The position numbers and the translations under genes were made by a program. A stretch of 64,000 nucleotides of DNA from Paraburkholderia ginsengisoli NBRC 100965 (GTDB lineage Bacteria; Pseudomonadota; Gammaproteobacteria; Burkholderiales; Burkholderiaceae). A model generated the notes under the pieces. The model was not told the origin of the DNA. It did not search any database and saw nothing but the letters and a program-made list of their open reading frames with translations. Location of the stretch: NCBI RefSeq assembly GCF_000739735.1, contig NZ_BBJF01000020.1, forward strand, positions 51,157 through 115,156, given 5' to 3'. Shown here one piece after another: positions 6,504-14,465 of this stretch; position 1 is the stretch's first letter, and each line of letters begins with the position of its first letter.

Positions 6504-8504
6504 ATGAAGCCGGGAACCGCGCGCCGGTCGACGGCGCCGTCAGCCAGCCAGACTGGCGACGGCGCCGCGCCGCCTTATGCCACAATGTCCGATCCTGACC
6601 GATCGGACATTGCCAACGTGACGCGCCGCCTGTTGATCCTCTTCGCGCTCATTGCCGGGCTCGTGGCGGCGTGCGGACTGACCTACAGCATCGCGTGGCA
6701 AAGCGGCATCGACAACCTGCGGCGCAACGCTGCCGTGCGCGCCGAGCGCACCGCCAGCGCGCTGAAAAGCACGCTCGAACGCTACGAATCGCTGCCGTAT
6801 CTGCTTGCCGAGCATCCCATTGTGCAAGACGTGCTGGTCGATCCCAGTCCGGCCAACGTCAAACGCGCGAACCTCTATCTCGAAGACCTCAACCGCCACG
6901 CGCGGGCCACGGTCACATACATCATTCCGCTCGACGGCTATTGCGTCGCCGCGAGCAACTGGCGCGGGCCGGGCAGTTTCATCGGCGCGGGCTACCAGTT
7001 CCGTCCGTATTTTCTCGATGCGATCAATGGCGGCGTGGGCCGCTTCTTCGGCATCGGCACGATTTCGCAGGCGCCGGGCTACTACATCTCGCAACCGGTG
7101 CGGCGCGACGGCAAGATTGTCGGCGTGGCGGTGGTCAAACTCGATCTGGAATGGTTTCAGGGCGCGGATGCGTCCGAGCCGTTGGTCGTCACCGACGATC
7201 ACGGCGTGATCTTTCTGTCCTCGGTGCCGGCGTGGAAATATCACACGATCCGGCCGTTGTCGGGACCGGTCGCCGATTCGATCTACCAGGCGCGGCAATA
7301 TGCGCAGCAGCCGATCGCACCGCTGCCGGTGACGATCCAGCGCACGCTCGAAGGGTATGCGCAGATCGTGCGCATCGGCGGCGGCCGCTATGCGCCACGC
7401 TTTCTCGCGTCGCGGCGCAGCATGGGCGTGCCCGACTGGCATCTGATCACGATGTCTCCCGTCGACCCGGTCGACGCCGACGCGCGCAAGGCGACCATCG
7501 TCACCGGCTTCGGCTATATCTCGATCGTGCTGCTCGCGTTCTACTGGCGCATGCGCCGCGCCCGCGTGCGCGAAATGATGCGCAGCCGCGCGCTGCTGCA
7601 AAAGGCTTACGCGGAACTGAACCAGCGCGTCGCCGAGCGCACCCTTGACCTGTCTCAGGCCAACGAGCAGTTGCAGAAGGAAGTGACCGAGCGCACGCGC
7701 GCCGAACAGGAACTGCGCGCCGCGCACGACGAGCTGATTCAGGCGAGCAAGCTCGCGGCACTCGGGCAGATGGCGGCCGGCATCACGCATGAGCTGAATC
7801 AGCCGCTCGCCGCGCTGCGCGGCTTCTCGGACAACACGCGCGTGCTGCTCGAACGCGGCGACCAGGCGTCGGCGCGCGAAAATCTCGAAGCGATCGCCGC
7901 GCTCACCGAGCGCATGGGCAAGATCACCAATCAGTTGAAGCTGTTCGTCGGGCGCGCGCGGCCGCGCAGTGCGCGCGCGCCGATCGTGCGGGCGCTGCGC
8001 AATGTCGTCGGCTTGCTGCAGAAGCGCTTGCAGGGCGTCGAAGTCGTGTTCACGTTGTTCGACGCGGCGAGCAGCACACGCACGCAGCTCAGTCTCGCCG
8101 ACGATCACCCCGAACTGGTCGCGCATTGTGACGATCTGCGGCTCGAGCAGGTGCTGATCAACCTGCTAGGCAACGCGCTCGACGCGACGGCCGGCATGAG
8201 TGCGCCGTGCATCGCGATCGAGATCGAAGTCGCCGACGCGAACCTCTCGTGCGCGGTGAGCGACAACGGCCCTGGCATTCCCGACGACGTGCTGCCGCGT
8301 CTGTTCGAGCCGTTCTTCACGACCAAGGAGATGGGCCAGGGACTGGGGCTGGGCCTCGCGATCTCGTCGTCGATCGCGCGAGATTGCGGCGGCACACTGG
8401 TCGCGCGCAACGCGCCGGACGGCGGCGCATTATTCGTGTTGACGCTGCGCCGCGCGCGCGTGCAGACGAGCCACCCGGCGGACCCGCTGACCACGGGTTC
8501 GTGA
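6504..8504 (+). CDS. dctB: C4-dicarboxylate sensor histidine kinase DctB
   Basis: Membrane sensor kinase that detects C4-dicarboxylates and phosphorylates DctD. From the 6504 start: a first membrane helix near residues 41-62, a periplasmic double-PDC/CACHE sensor to about 330, a second helix near 333-352, a coiled coil (QRVAERTLDLSQANEQLQ), the H-box AAGITHELNQPL with phospho-acceptor His429, then an ATPase domain with the N-box (LINLLGNALDA), DNGPGIPDD and GLGLGLAIS. Start is uncertain: ATG 6585 lies inside a perfect inverted repeat and GTG 6618 begins just before the first helix; none has a good ribosome site. dctD follows after six bases. Confidence 0.92.
   Translation: MKPGTARRSTAPSASQTGDGAAPPYATMSDPDRSDIANVTRRLLILFALIAGLVAACGLTYSIAWQSGIDNLRRNAAVRAERTASALKSTLERYESLPYLLAEHPIVQDVLVDPSPANVKRANLYLEDLNRHARATVTYIIPLDGYCVAASNWRGPGSFIGAGYQFRPYFLDAINGGVGRFFGIGTISQAPGYYISQPVRRDGKIVGVAVVKLDLEWFQGADASEPLVVTDDHGVIFLSSVPAWKYHTIRPLSGPVADSIYQARQYAQQPIAPLPVTIQRTLEGYAQIVRIGGGRYAPRFLASRRSMGVPDWHLITMSPVDPVDADARKATIVTGFGYISIVLLAFYWRMRRARVREMMRSRALLQKAYAELNQRVAERTLDLSQANEQLQKEVTERTRAEQELRAAHDELIQASKLAALGQMAAGITHELNQPLAALRGFSDNTRVLLERGDQASARENLEAIAALTERMGKITNQLKLFVGRARPRSARAPIVRALRNVVGLLQKRLQGVEVVFTLFDAASSTRTQLSLADDHPELVAHCDDLRLEQVLINLLGNALDATAGMSAPCIAIEIEVADANLSCAVSDNGPGIPDDVLPRLFEPFFTTKEMGQGLGLGLAISSSIARDCGGTLVARNAPDGGALFVLTLRRARVQTSHPADPLTTGS
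6584..6611. repeat. perfect 11-base inverted repeat at the start of dctB
   Basis: AATGTCCGATC and its exact reverse complement are separated by six bases. The repeat overlaps one candidate start codon of dctB (ATG 6585) and ends seven bases before another (GTG 6618). As RNA it would form a stable hairpin in the dctA-dctB junction. There is no T-run, so it is not a classical terminator. Confidence 0.6.
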
Positions 8505-8510
8505 CTCAAG

Positions 8511-9875
8511 ATGGATAACACGATGCTGAACCACGGCCTGCAAGTGCTGTATATCGAAGATGACGAACTGGTGCGCCGCGCCAGCGTGCAGAGCCTGCAA
8601 CTCGCGGGCTTCGACGTGATCGGTCACGCGTCGGCGGAGTCCGCGGCGAAGATGATCAGCGCGGATTTCTCCGGCGTGATCGTCAGCGATATTCGGCTGC
8701 CTGGCGCGAGCGGTCTCGAACTGCTCGCGCAATGCCACGAACGTGCGCCCGATGTGCCGGTGATCCTGGTCACGGGCCACGGCGATATCTCGATGGCCGT
8801 GCAGGCGATGCGCGACGGCGCGTATGACTTCATCGAAAAGCCGTTCGCGTCCGAACGCCTGATCGAAACCGTGCGGCGCGCGTTGGAGCGCCGCAAGCTG
8901 GTGCTGGAGAACCTCGCGCTGCGTCGCGAACTGGCGGAGCAGAATTCGGTGGCGCCGCGGATCATCGGCCGCAGTCCGGCGATCGAACAGGTGCGGCGGC
9001 TGATTGCGAATGTCGCGCCGACCGATGCGTCCGTACTGATCAACGGCGACACCGGCGCCGGCAAGGAGTTGATCGCGCGCAGTCTGCACGAGCTCTCGCC
9101 GCGCCGCGATAAGCCGTTTATCGCAGTGAACTGCGGCGCGTTGCCGGAGCCGATGTTCGAGTCGGAGATGTTCGGCTACGAGCCTGGCGCGTTCACCGGC
9201 GCGGCGAAACGGCGGATCGGCAAGCTCGAACATGCGTCGGGCGGCACGCTGTTTCTCGACGAGATCGAGAGCATGCCGCTCGCGTTGCAGGTCAAGCTGC
9301 TGCGCGTGCTGCAGGATGGCGTGCTGGAGCGGCTCGGCTCGAATCAGCCGATTCGCGTGAATTGCCGCGTGGTCGCGGCGGCGAAGGGCGACATGGCCGA
9401 GCACGTCGCGGACGGCTCATTCCGGCGCGATCTGCTGTACCGGCTGAACGTGGTGACGATCGCGCTGCCCCCGTTGGGCGAGCGTCGCGAGGACATCGTG
9501 CCGCTCTTCGAACATTTCCTGCTGGATGCGGCGGTGCGCTATCAGCGGCCGGCGCCGATTCTCACCGATCGTCAGCGCGCGAGCCTGATGCAGCGCGACT
9601 GGCCGGGCAACGTACGGGAGCTGCGCAATGCCGCCGACCGTTTCGTGCTCGGCGTCGCCGAGGACCCGGTGATGTCTTTCTCCGCCGACACCGCGGCCGC
9701 CCAGCCATTGAAAGAGCGCGTCGAGCAATTCGAACGGGCGATGATCGCCGAGGCGCTGGAGCAGGCCGGCGGCGTCGTTGCGGTCGCGGCGGACAGGCTG
9801 CAACTCGGCAAGGCCACGCTCTACGAGAAGATCAAGCGATATGGCCTCGCGGCCAAAGGGGAAGGGGAGCGCTGA
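8511..9875 (+). CDS. dctD: sigma-54-dependent response regulator DctD
   Basis: NtrC-family activator of dctA. The 454 residues show a receiver domain (about 10-125; phospho-acceptor Asp60 in VSDIRLPGASG, Lys in IEKPF), a central AAA+ domain (about 150-385) with Walker A GDTGAGKE, the GAFTGA loop that contacts sigma-54, Walker B GTLFLDEIE and the arginine-finger segment FRRDLLYRLNV, then a Fis-type helix-turn-helix (about 415-448, VAVAADRLQLGKATLYEKIKR). It starts six bases after dctB and is followed by a hairpin terminator. Predicted partners are DctB and the palindrome upstream of dctA. Confidence 0.94.
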   Translation: MDNTMLNHGLQVLYIEDDELVRRASVQSLQLAGFDVIGHASAESAAKMISADFSGVIVSDIRLPGASGLELLAQCHERAPDVPVILVTGHGDISMAVQAMRDGAYDFIEKPFASERLIETVRRALERRKLVLENLALRRELAEQNSVAPRIIGRSPAIEQVRRLIANVAPTDASVLINGDTGAGKELIARSLHELSPRRDKPFIAVNCGALPEPMFESEMFGYEPGAFTGAAKRRIGKLEHASGGTLFLDEIESMPLALQVKLLRVLQDGVLERLGSNQPIRVNCRVVAAAKGDMAEHVADGSFRRDLLYRLNVVTIALPPLGERREDIVPLFEHFLLDAAVRYQRPAPILTDRQRASLMQRDWPGNVRELRNAADRFVLGVAEDPVMSFSADTAAAQPLKERVEQFERAMIAEALEQAGGVVAVAADRLQLGKATLYEKIKRYGLAAKGEGER

Positions 9876-9883
9876 GAGTGACG

Positions 9884-9918
9884 GCGCCGGCGGCGCGAGG
9901 CGCGGCCGGCGCGTTTTA
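9884..9918 (+). terminator. rho-independent terminator after dctD
   Basis: GCGCCGGC and GCCGGCGC form an eight-base GC stem with a 13-base loop, followed by GTTTT. It starts nine bases after the dctD stop and closes the dct locus before the convergent thioredoxin-like gene. Confidence 0.6.
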
Positions 9919-9974
9919 ATCTGACTGAATCTGCCTGGAACTGGTGAGGCGGAGTTGCTTCTGGGACGAAGGGG

Positions 9975-10502
9975 TCACGCTTTCAGCGCCTTTTCCAGCA
10001 ACTGGTCGAGTTCGGCGAACTGTGGCTCGCCGACATAGCGCTTCAGAATCTTGCCGTCCTTGTCGATCAGGAACGTGGTCGGCGTGAGTTGCACGTTGCC
10101 GAACTGCTTGGCGGCCGAGCCGTCGTCCATCGCCACCTTGAACGGCAACTGGCGCGTTTGCGTGTAGTTGGTCACGTACATCGGCGCGTCGTAGTTCATC
10201 GCGACGGCGACGAATTCGAGCCCCTGACCCTTGAAGCGGTTATAGGTCTCGACCATCTGCGGCATTTCCTTCATGCACGTATCGCAGTTCGTCGCCCAGA
10301 AGTTGACGAGGTACACCTTGCCCTTCAGGTCGGCGGTCGTGATTTTCTGGCCGGACAGCAGTGTGAAGGTCGCGTCGGGCGCGCGTTGCTGGCCAGCAAA
10401 TGCGAAGTAGCCGGCAACGGCCAGCACGACGACCACGGTAGCCACGATGATGTAACGAAGCGGGCTCGCGCGCCGGGCGGCGGTGGATGAATTGGAGTTC
10501 AT
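9975..10502 (-). CDS. TlpA/ResA-like membrane-anchored thioredoxin
   Basis: Predicted periplasmic thiol-disulfide oxidoreductase tethered by one N-terminal helix (about residues 17-36, YIIVATVVVVLAVAGYFAF). The thioredoxin fold has the active site WATNCDTCMKEMP (CxxC), with cis-Pro in LTPTTFLID. The 175-residue length fits TlpA-family proteins for cytochrome c maturation or copper-site reduction. The ATG at 10502 gives a normal signal anchor with GAGG upstream; a longer ORF to 10676 adds non-homologous residues. The next gene starts divergently. Confidence 0.85.
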   Translation of the reverse strand: MNSNSSTAARRASPLRYIIVATVVVVLAVAGYFAFAGQQRAPDATFTLLSGQKITTADLKGKVYLVNFWATNCDTCMKEMPQMVETYNRFKGQGLEFVAVAMNYDAPMYVTNYTQTRQLPFKVAMDDGSAAKQFGNVQLTPTTFLIDKDGKILKRYVGEPQFAELDQLLEKALKA

Positions 10503-10674
10503 GAACGGAACCTCGGGAGTCGCGCGGATCGCGCCGGACATTGGGTCGGTTGGGCGTGATGCCCGGTGCTGAACAGCGTCGCTATTGTAGCCCCATTCCG
10601 TCGGCGCGGCAGGACGCCGGGCGGCAGCGGATAATAGGGTTTTACGTTCCGGTCGGTCCGATCTTCTGCCCCCC

Positions 10675-11352
10675 ATGCTCCGAACTGATTTTCGCGTTAG
10701 CCGTTTTCTCGCCCGAATTCCTTCCTCCTTGTTCTTCTATGGCCGTTTCCGTGGCAGCGCGCCGGCTGACGGCGACCGGCGCGCCGGCTCCCCTGCCAAT
10801 GCTTCGCGGCGGCTGCGTGCGGCGCTCGGCATGGTTGCTGGCGCGCTGACGCTCGGCGTCGCGCTGAGCGCCTGCTCGCCGACCTTCGACTGGCGTACCG
10901 TCATGAATAACGACAACGGCTATACCGTCGATCTTCCGGCCAAGCCGGGCAACGATCAGCGCCCGGTGCAGATCGACGGCACGCCGATGCAGATGGCGAT
11001 GCAAACGGCCGAAGCCGGCAACGCGGTGTTCGCAGTCGGCACCGTCATGCTCCCGGACGACCACGATTCGACGCAGCGGGCCGCGCTCGCTTTCCTTCGC
11101 GACGGGCTGGCTCGCAACGTCGGTGCCGCGCCCGACGCGCGCGCGGTGCAAATCCCGCTCGCCGCCGGCGGGCAGGTGCTGGGCCTGGAAATGAAATTGA
11201 ACGGCGAGGCCGGCTCGCAACACGAAAGGCGCACCGTCTACGCCCGGCTGGTCGCGCGAGGGCGGCACGTCTATCAGGCGGCGATCATTGCCGATAAGCC
11301 GCTGCCGCCGGAACAGGTCGACCAGTTTTTTTCGTCGTTTAAATTGTTTTGA
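10675..11352 (+). CDS. putative lipoprotein of unknown function
   Basis: A secreted protein with an Arg-rich segment, a hydrophobic core (MVAGALTLGVAL) and a lipobox LSAC at residues 64-67, so likely a lipoprotein with Cys67 as first mature residue. The mature part is about 158 residues, mixed alpha/beta, with no motif I recognise. The N-terminal extension before the signal core is unusually long (about 45 residues), so the true start may be later, for example TTG 10729 or ATG 10831; the latter lacks a basic n-region. It is divergent from the TlpA-like gene and followed by a hairpin at 11354-11374. Confidence 0.6.
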   Translation: MLRTDFRVSRFLARIPSSLFFYGRFRGSAPADGDRRAGSPANASRRLRAALGMVAGALTLGVALSACSPTFDWRTVMNNDNGYTVDLPAKPGNDQRPVQIDGTPMQMAMQTAEAGNAVFAVGTVMLPDDHDSTQRAALAFLRDGLARNVGAAPDARAVQIPLAAGGQVLGLEMKLNGEAGSQHERRTVYARLVARGRHVYQAAIIADKPLPPEQVDQFFSSFKLF

Positions 11353-11685
11353 TAACCGGTATTTTTGCCCGGTTCTGTGCGCTAGCGATCATTGTTAGCA
11401 GTGAAAGTTCCTTCGTAGCATCACGCGCTAATCCCCGGTTTACGTTGAGGTTTTTCGTTTCTTCATAGCGCCTGTGGATAACTCTGTTGAGAACTCGCTT
11501 CGTTTTGCCGCAGAGGCCCGTCCCGTGGGCATTCTGTCAGTTCCCATGGGCGCCGCAGATTTTAAAAATATCAATTAAATCAATGGCTTTGCGGCGTGGC
11601 CTTCGATGCGGCTTTCAGATGTATCAAAATCTATCAGGAGCTCGCGCATGTGCATAAGTCAAGTCTTGACAGCATATTTTTCTCC
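11353..11685. other. convergent intergenic region with two palindromes
   Basis: The gap lies between the lipoprotein gene and the convergent comM-like gene. AACCGG and CCGGTT (11354-11374) form a short hairpin directly after the lipoprotein stop, with a T-rich loop but no T-run. GTCAAG, one base, CTTGAC (11658-11670) is a perfect 13-base palindrome near the end of the comM-like gene. No ORF with a convincing ribosome site was seen. Confidence 0.4.
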
Positions 11686-13305
11686 TCACAACGAGCCAAA
11701 AGCGCGCCGATATTGGATCGCTTCGGCGATCTGCGCGGCGCTTGGCATGGCGGCGCCGGCAAGATCGGCGATGCTGCGCGCGACCTTCAACACCCGATAG
11801 TAAGCACGCGCTGACCAGCCGAAGCGCTCGCCGGCTTCGCGCAGTAGCGCTTCTCCCGCGGCGTCAGGGCGGCAGACCTCGTCCGCCTCCCGTCCACCCA
11901 GTTCGCGATTGGTTTTGCCTTGGCGCAGCAATTGCCGCTCGCGGGCGGCGCTAACGCGTCGGGCGATCGCCGCGCTCGTTTCGCCGGTGGTCGCCGATCG
12001 AGCCGCCAGTTCGGCCGGCGTAAGTGCGGGAATCTCCAACTGAATATCGATCCGGTCGAGCAATGGACCGGATAGCTTGCGCAGATAGCGCGCCGCGATC
12101 TCCGGCGTACAGCGGCAGCGTCCGCCGGGGTCACCACGCCATCCACACGGGCACGGGTTCATCGCGGCGATCAATTGGCAGGCGGCCGGAAAATCCGCCT
12201 GCAAGGCGGCGCGCGAGATCGTGATGCGACCGGCTTCGAGCGGTTCGCGCAGCGTTTCCAGGACATCGCGATCGAATTCGGGCAATTCGTCCAAAAACAG
12301 TACGCCCAGATGTGCCAACGTGATCTCGCCGGGTTGCGGCGGATTGCGCCCACCGACCAGCGCCGCCGCGCTCGATGAGTGATGTGGCGCACGAAACGGG
12401 CGCTGCCGCCACTGCGACGGAGTGAAGCCCGCCCGACTGGCGGACAGCAGAGCGGCGGAGCTGAGCGCCTCGTCGTCGGTCATTGGCGGCAACAGGCTTG
12501 GCAAGCGAGCGGCGAGCATCGATTTGCCCGCGCCGGGCGGACCGATCAGCAACACGTGATGGCCACCGGCCGCGGCAACTTCAAGAGCACGACGCGCGGC
12601 GCGCTGGCCGATCACATCGGCCATATCGGGCACGGCGGCGGGCGCGCTGTCGGCAAGGTCCGGCGCGGCGACTGGGGCCAGCTTTGCGTCCGGAGTTCCG
12701 GCCAGGTGAGCGCAGAGCGACGGTAGATCGGCGGCGCCGTAGACGTCGACGCCCGGCACGAGCGCCGCTTCCGCCGCGCTGGCGGCGGGAAGATAGAGCT
12801 GCGGCGTACGCTCGGGGGGGATCGGGTCGGCCGCCGCAAGTACGCCATGGGTCGTGGCCACCGTGGCGCCTCCACCATCGCCGCCACCTTCACCGCTCCG
12901 AGGCGTAGCACTGCGCGCCGTTCCGCACGCCATCGCGAAAGCGCCGCGCATGGGCCGCAGCGCGCCGGTCAACGAGAGCTCCCCAGCAAACTCCCGATGC
13001 AGCAAGGATTCCGCGGGAATCTGCCCGCTCGCCGCGAGGATGCCCAATGCGATCGGCAGGTCGAAGCGGCCGGATTCCTTCGGCAGGTCGGCGGGCGCGA
13101 GATTGACGGTGATGCGTCGGACGGGGAAATCGAAGCCGCAATTTTGCAGCGCCGCGCGCACGCGCTCGCGGCTTTCGCGCACTTCCAGATCAGGAAGGCC
13201 GACGATCGAAAAAGAGGGTAATCCGTTCGCGAGGTGAACCTCGACGGTTACTTCGGGCGCGCGGCCAGAGGCCGGCGCGCGACTGCGCACCACGGCAAGC
13301 GACAT
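11686..13305 (-). CDS. comM: YifB/ComM family AAA+ ATPase (Mg-chelatase-like)
   Basis: In competent bacteria ComM acts as a hexameric helicase that promotes branch migration during natural transformation; elsewhere its role is unclear. The 539 residues show an N-terminal Lon-like ChlI fold (about 1-170, with NLAPADLPKESGRFDLPIALG), an AAA+ core (about 215-400) with Walker A LIGPPGAGKSM and Walker B GVLFLDELPEF, the Cys-rich NPCPCGWRG insert, and a C-terminal ChlI_C domain. A low-complexity Gly/Ala/Thr insert at about 127-153 is not usual. Start ATG 13305. The gene stands alone, convergent with the lipoprotein gene. Confidence 0.9.
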   Translation of the reverse strand: MSLAVVRSRAPASGRAPEVTVEVHLANGLPSFSIVGLPDLEVRESRERVRAALQNCGFDFPVRRITVNLAPADLPKESGRFDLPIALGILAASGQIPAESLLHREFAGELSLTGALRPMRGAFAMACGTARSATPRSGEGGGDGGGATVATTHGVLAAADPIPPERTPQLYLPAASAAEAALVPGVDVYGAADLPSLCAHLAGTPDAKLAPVAAPDLADSAPAAVPDMADVIGQRAARRALEVAAAGGHHVLLIGPPGAGKSMLAARLPSLLPPMTDDEALSSAALLSASRAGFTPSQWRQRPFRAPHHSSSAAALVGGRNPPQPGEITLAHLGVLFLDELPEFDRDVLETLREPLEAGRITISRAALQADFPAACQLIAAMNPCPCGWRGDPGGRCRCTPEIAARYLRKLSGPLLDRIDIQLEIPALTPAELAARSATTGETSAAIARRVSAARERQLLRQGKTNRELGGREADEVCRPDAAGEALLREAGERFGWSARAYYRVLKVARSIADLAGAAMPSAAQIAEAIQYRRAFGSL

Positions 13306-13425
13306 GTTTTCTCCCGTCGGACCGCGCGCTCGGGCGCGCGCGAGTCCCCTAAAACGCTGATGACGTCACGGCTCGCTTGCCTGTGATGTGCAGCACTGCG
13401 CGGCTAGTGCGCGGCGACCGGCGCG

Positions 13426-13683
13426 TTACGGCGTCGTCGTGGCGACCGGCAGCTTCTGTTCGAGCTCAGCGACGCGGCGCTCCAGCTCTTCAAGGCGCGC
13501 GCGGGTCCGCACCAGGACCTGGGTCTGCGTATCGAATTCCTCGCGCGTGACCAGGTCGAGTTTCGAAAAGCCCTGCGATAGCATGGCTTTGACGTTGCGT
13601 TCGACATCTTTGGCCGGCGAGTTCTTGAACAACTCGCTCATGCGAGCCTGGAAGTCGTTAAAAACATCGTTGGGTTGTCTCAT
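13426..13683 (-). CDS. ubiK: ubiquinone biosynthesis accessory factor UbiK (BMFP family)
   Basis: An 85-residue helical protein of the membrane-fusogenic BMFP family; UbiK helps UbiJ and the aerobic ubiquinone complex. The N-terminal amphipathic helix (about residues 5-40, FNDFQARMSELFKNSP) is followed by a coiled coil (about 45-78, RARLEELERRVAELEQKL). ATG 13683 is preceded by GGGGA at a proper distance; upstream codons in the same frame look non-coding. The NtrC-type palindrome at 13698 is only 15 bases upstream, so nitrogen control could also touch this promoter. Confidence 0.85.
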   Translation of the reverse strand: MRQPNDVFNDFQARMSELFKNSPAKDVERNVKAMLSQGFSKLDLVTREEFDTQTQVLVRTRARLEELERRVAELEQKLPVATTTP

Positions 13684-13697
13684 GGTGTTCCCCTTTG

Positions 13698-13714
13698 TGC
13701 ACAAAAAATGTGCA
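13698..13714. promoter_or_regulatory. NtrC-type binding palindrome
   Basis: TGCAC, seven A/T-rich bases, GTGCA reproduces the 17-base NtrC consensus exactly in its conserved arms. It lies about 230 bases upstream of the sigma-54 promoter of glnK-amtB, a distance at which NtrC can act by looping. Only one full site is visible. NtrC itself is not encoded in the window. Confidence 0.65.
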
Positions 13715-13944
13715 TATTTCGTTACGCCTGTGCCTTGTCGCCGCGCATGGGCTCTCTTGGTGCGTGCCCGCCTGCGCGCCGCTACGGCATGGGCGCCTTT
13801 GGTGCGCGGCTTCGCGTTCAAAACCTTCGAACACTCTAGCAACGATCCATACGCCGCGCCAGCGTGCCCCGGCAACGTTAGCCATCCGGCCAAGGTCGCT
13901 TGAGCGCCTTTCGTGACGCGCGCGGTGCGCAGTCTGACACAACA

Positions 13945-13960
13945 TGGCATGCGAGTTGCT
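13945..13960 (+). promoter_or_regulatory. sigma-54 (-24/-12) promoter of glnK-amtB
   Basis: TGGCAT, five bases, TTGCT with GG and GC ten bases apart matches the RpoN consensus. Transcription would start near 13972, giving a leader of about 110 bases before glnK that includes the tandem ACGGGTTACG repeats. Confidence 0.82.
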
Positions 13961-14020
13961 GTTACTGCCCCGCGCGCACTGTCGGACGCATTTTCACCGG
14001 CAGAGGGACGAGACCACGCG

Positions 14021-14064
14021 AACGGGTTACGGGTACGCAAAACGGGTTACGCAACGGGTTACGC
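14021..14064 (+). repeat. tandem ACGGGTTACG repeats in the glnK leader
   Basis: Three copies of AACGGGTTACG occur at 14021, 14041 and 14053; the last two are head to tail with a 12-base period and the first is separated by GGTACGCAA. They lie between the predicted transcription start and the glnK ribosome site, ending about 19 bases before the ATG. Slippage at such a repeat could vary the leader length. Confidence 0.65.
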
Positions 14065-14082
14065 AACTTAGCGAGGGATTTC

Positions 14083-14421
14083 ATGAAGCTCATTACCGCA
14101 ATCATCAAGCCGTTCAAGCTCGATGAGGCACGCGAAGCCTTGTCGGCCATCGGCGTCTCGGGCATCACGGTGACCGAAGTCAAGGGCTTCGGCCGGCAGA
14201 AGGGCCACACGGAACTGTATCGGGGTGCTGAATATGTCGTCGACTTCCTGCCGAAAGTGAAGATCGAGGCGGCCGTCTCAGACGATATCGTCGACCAGGC
14301 GATCGAGGCGCTCGAACGCGCGGCGCGCACCGGCAAGATCGGCGACGGCAAGATCTTCGTCACGCCGATCGAACAGGTGATCCGGATTCGCACCGGGGAA
14401 ACCGGCGCGGACGCTCTGTAA
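14083..14421 (+). CDS. glnK: nitrogen regulatory protein P-II (GlnK)
   Basis: A trimeric P-II signal protein of 112 residues that reports 2-oxoglutarate and glutamine status and, when not uridylylated, blocks AmtB. Visible hallmarks are the N-terminal MKLITAIIKPFKLDEAREAL, the T-loop with the uridylylated Tyr in HTELYRGAEYVVDFLPK, and the B-loop TGKIGDGKIFV. ATG 14083 follows GAGGG. The amtB gene 45 bases downstream and the upstream sigma-54/NtrC signals support GlnK rather than GlnB. Confidence 0.95.
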   Translation: MKLITAIIKPFKLDEAREALSAIGVSGITVTEVKGFGRQKGHTELYRGAEYVVDFLPKVKIEAAVSDDIVDQAIEALERAARTGKIGDGKIFVTPIEQVIRIRTGETGADAL

Positions 14422-14465
14422 TACGAAAAGATAGCGACACAGATAGCGATAAGAGGAAACGAAAG

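Noticed and set aside
12890..12960. Low-complexity Gly-rich insert in the comM-like gene as a possible frameshift
   Set aside because: The frame is continuous and both flanks match the family; it looks like a species-specific loop.
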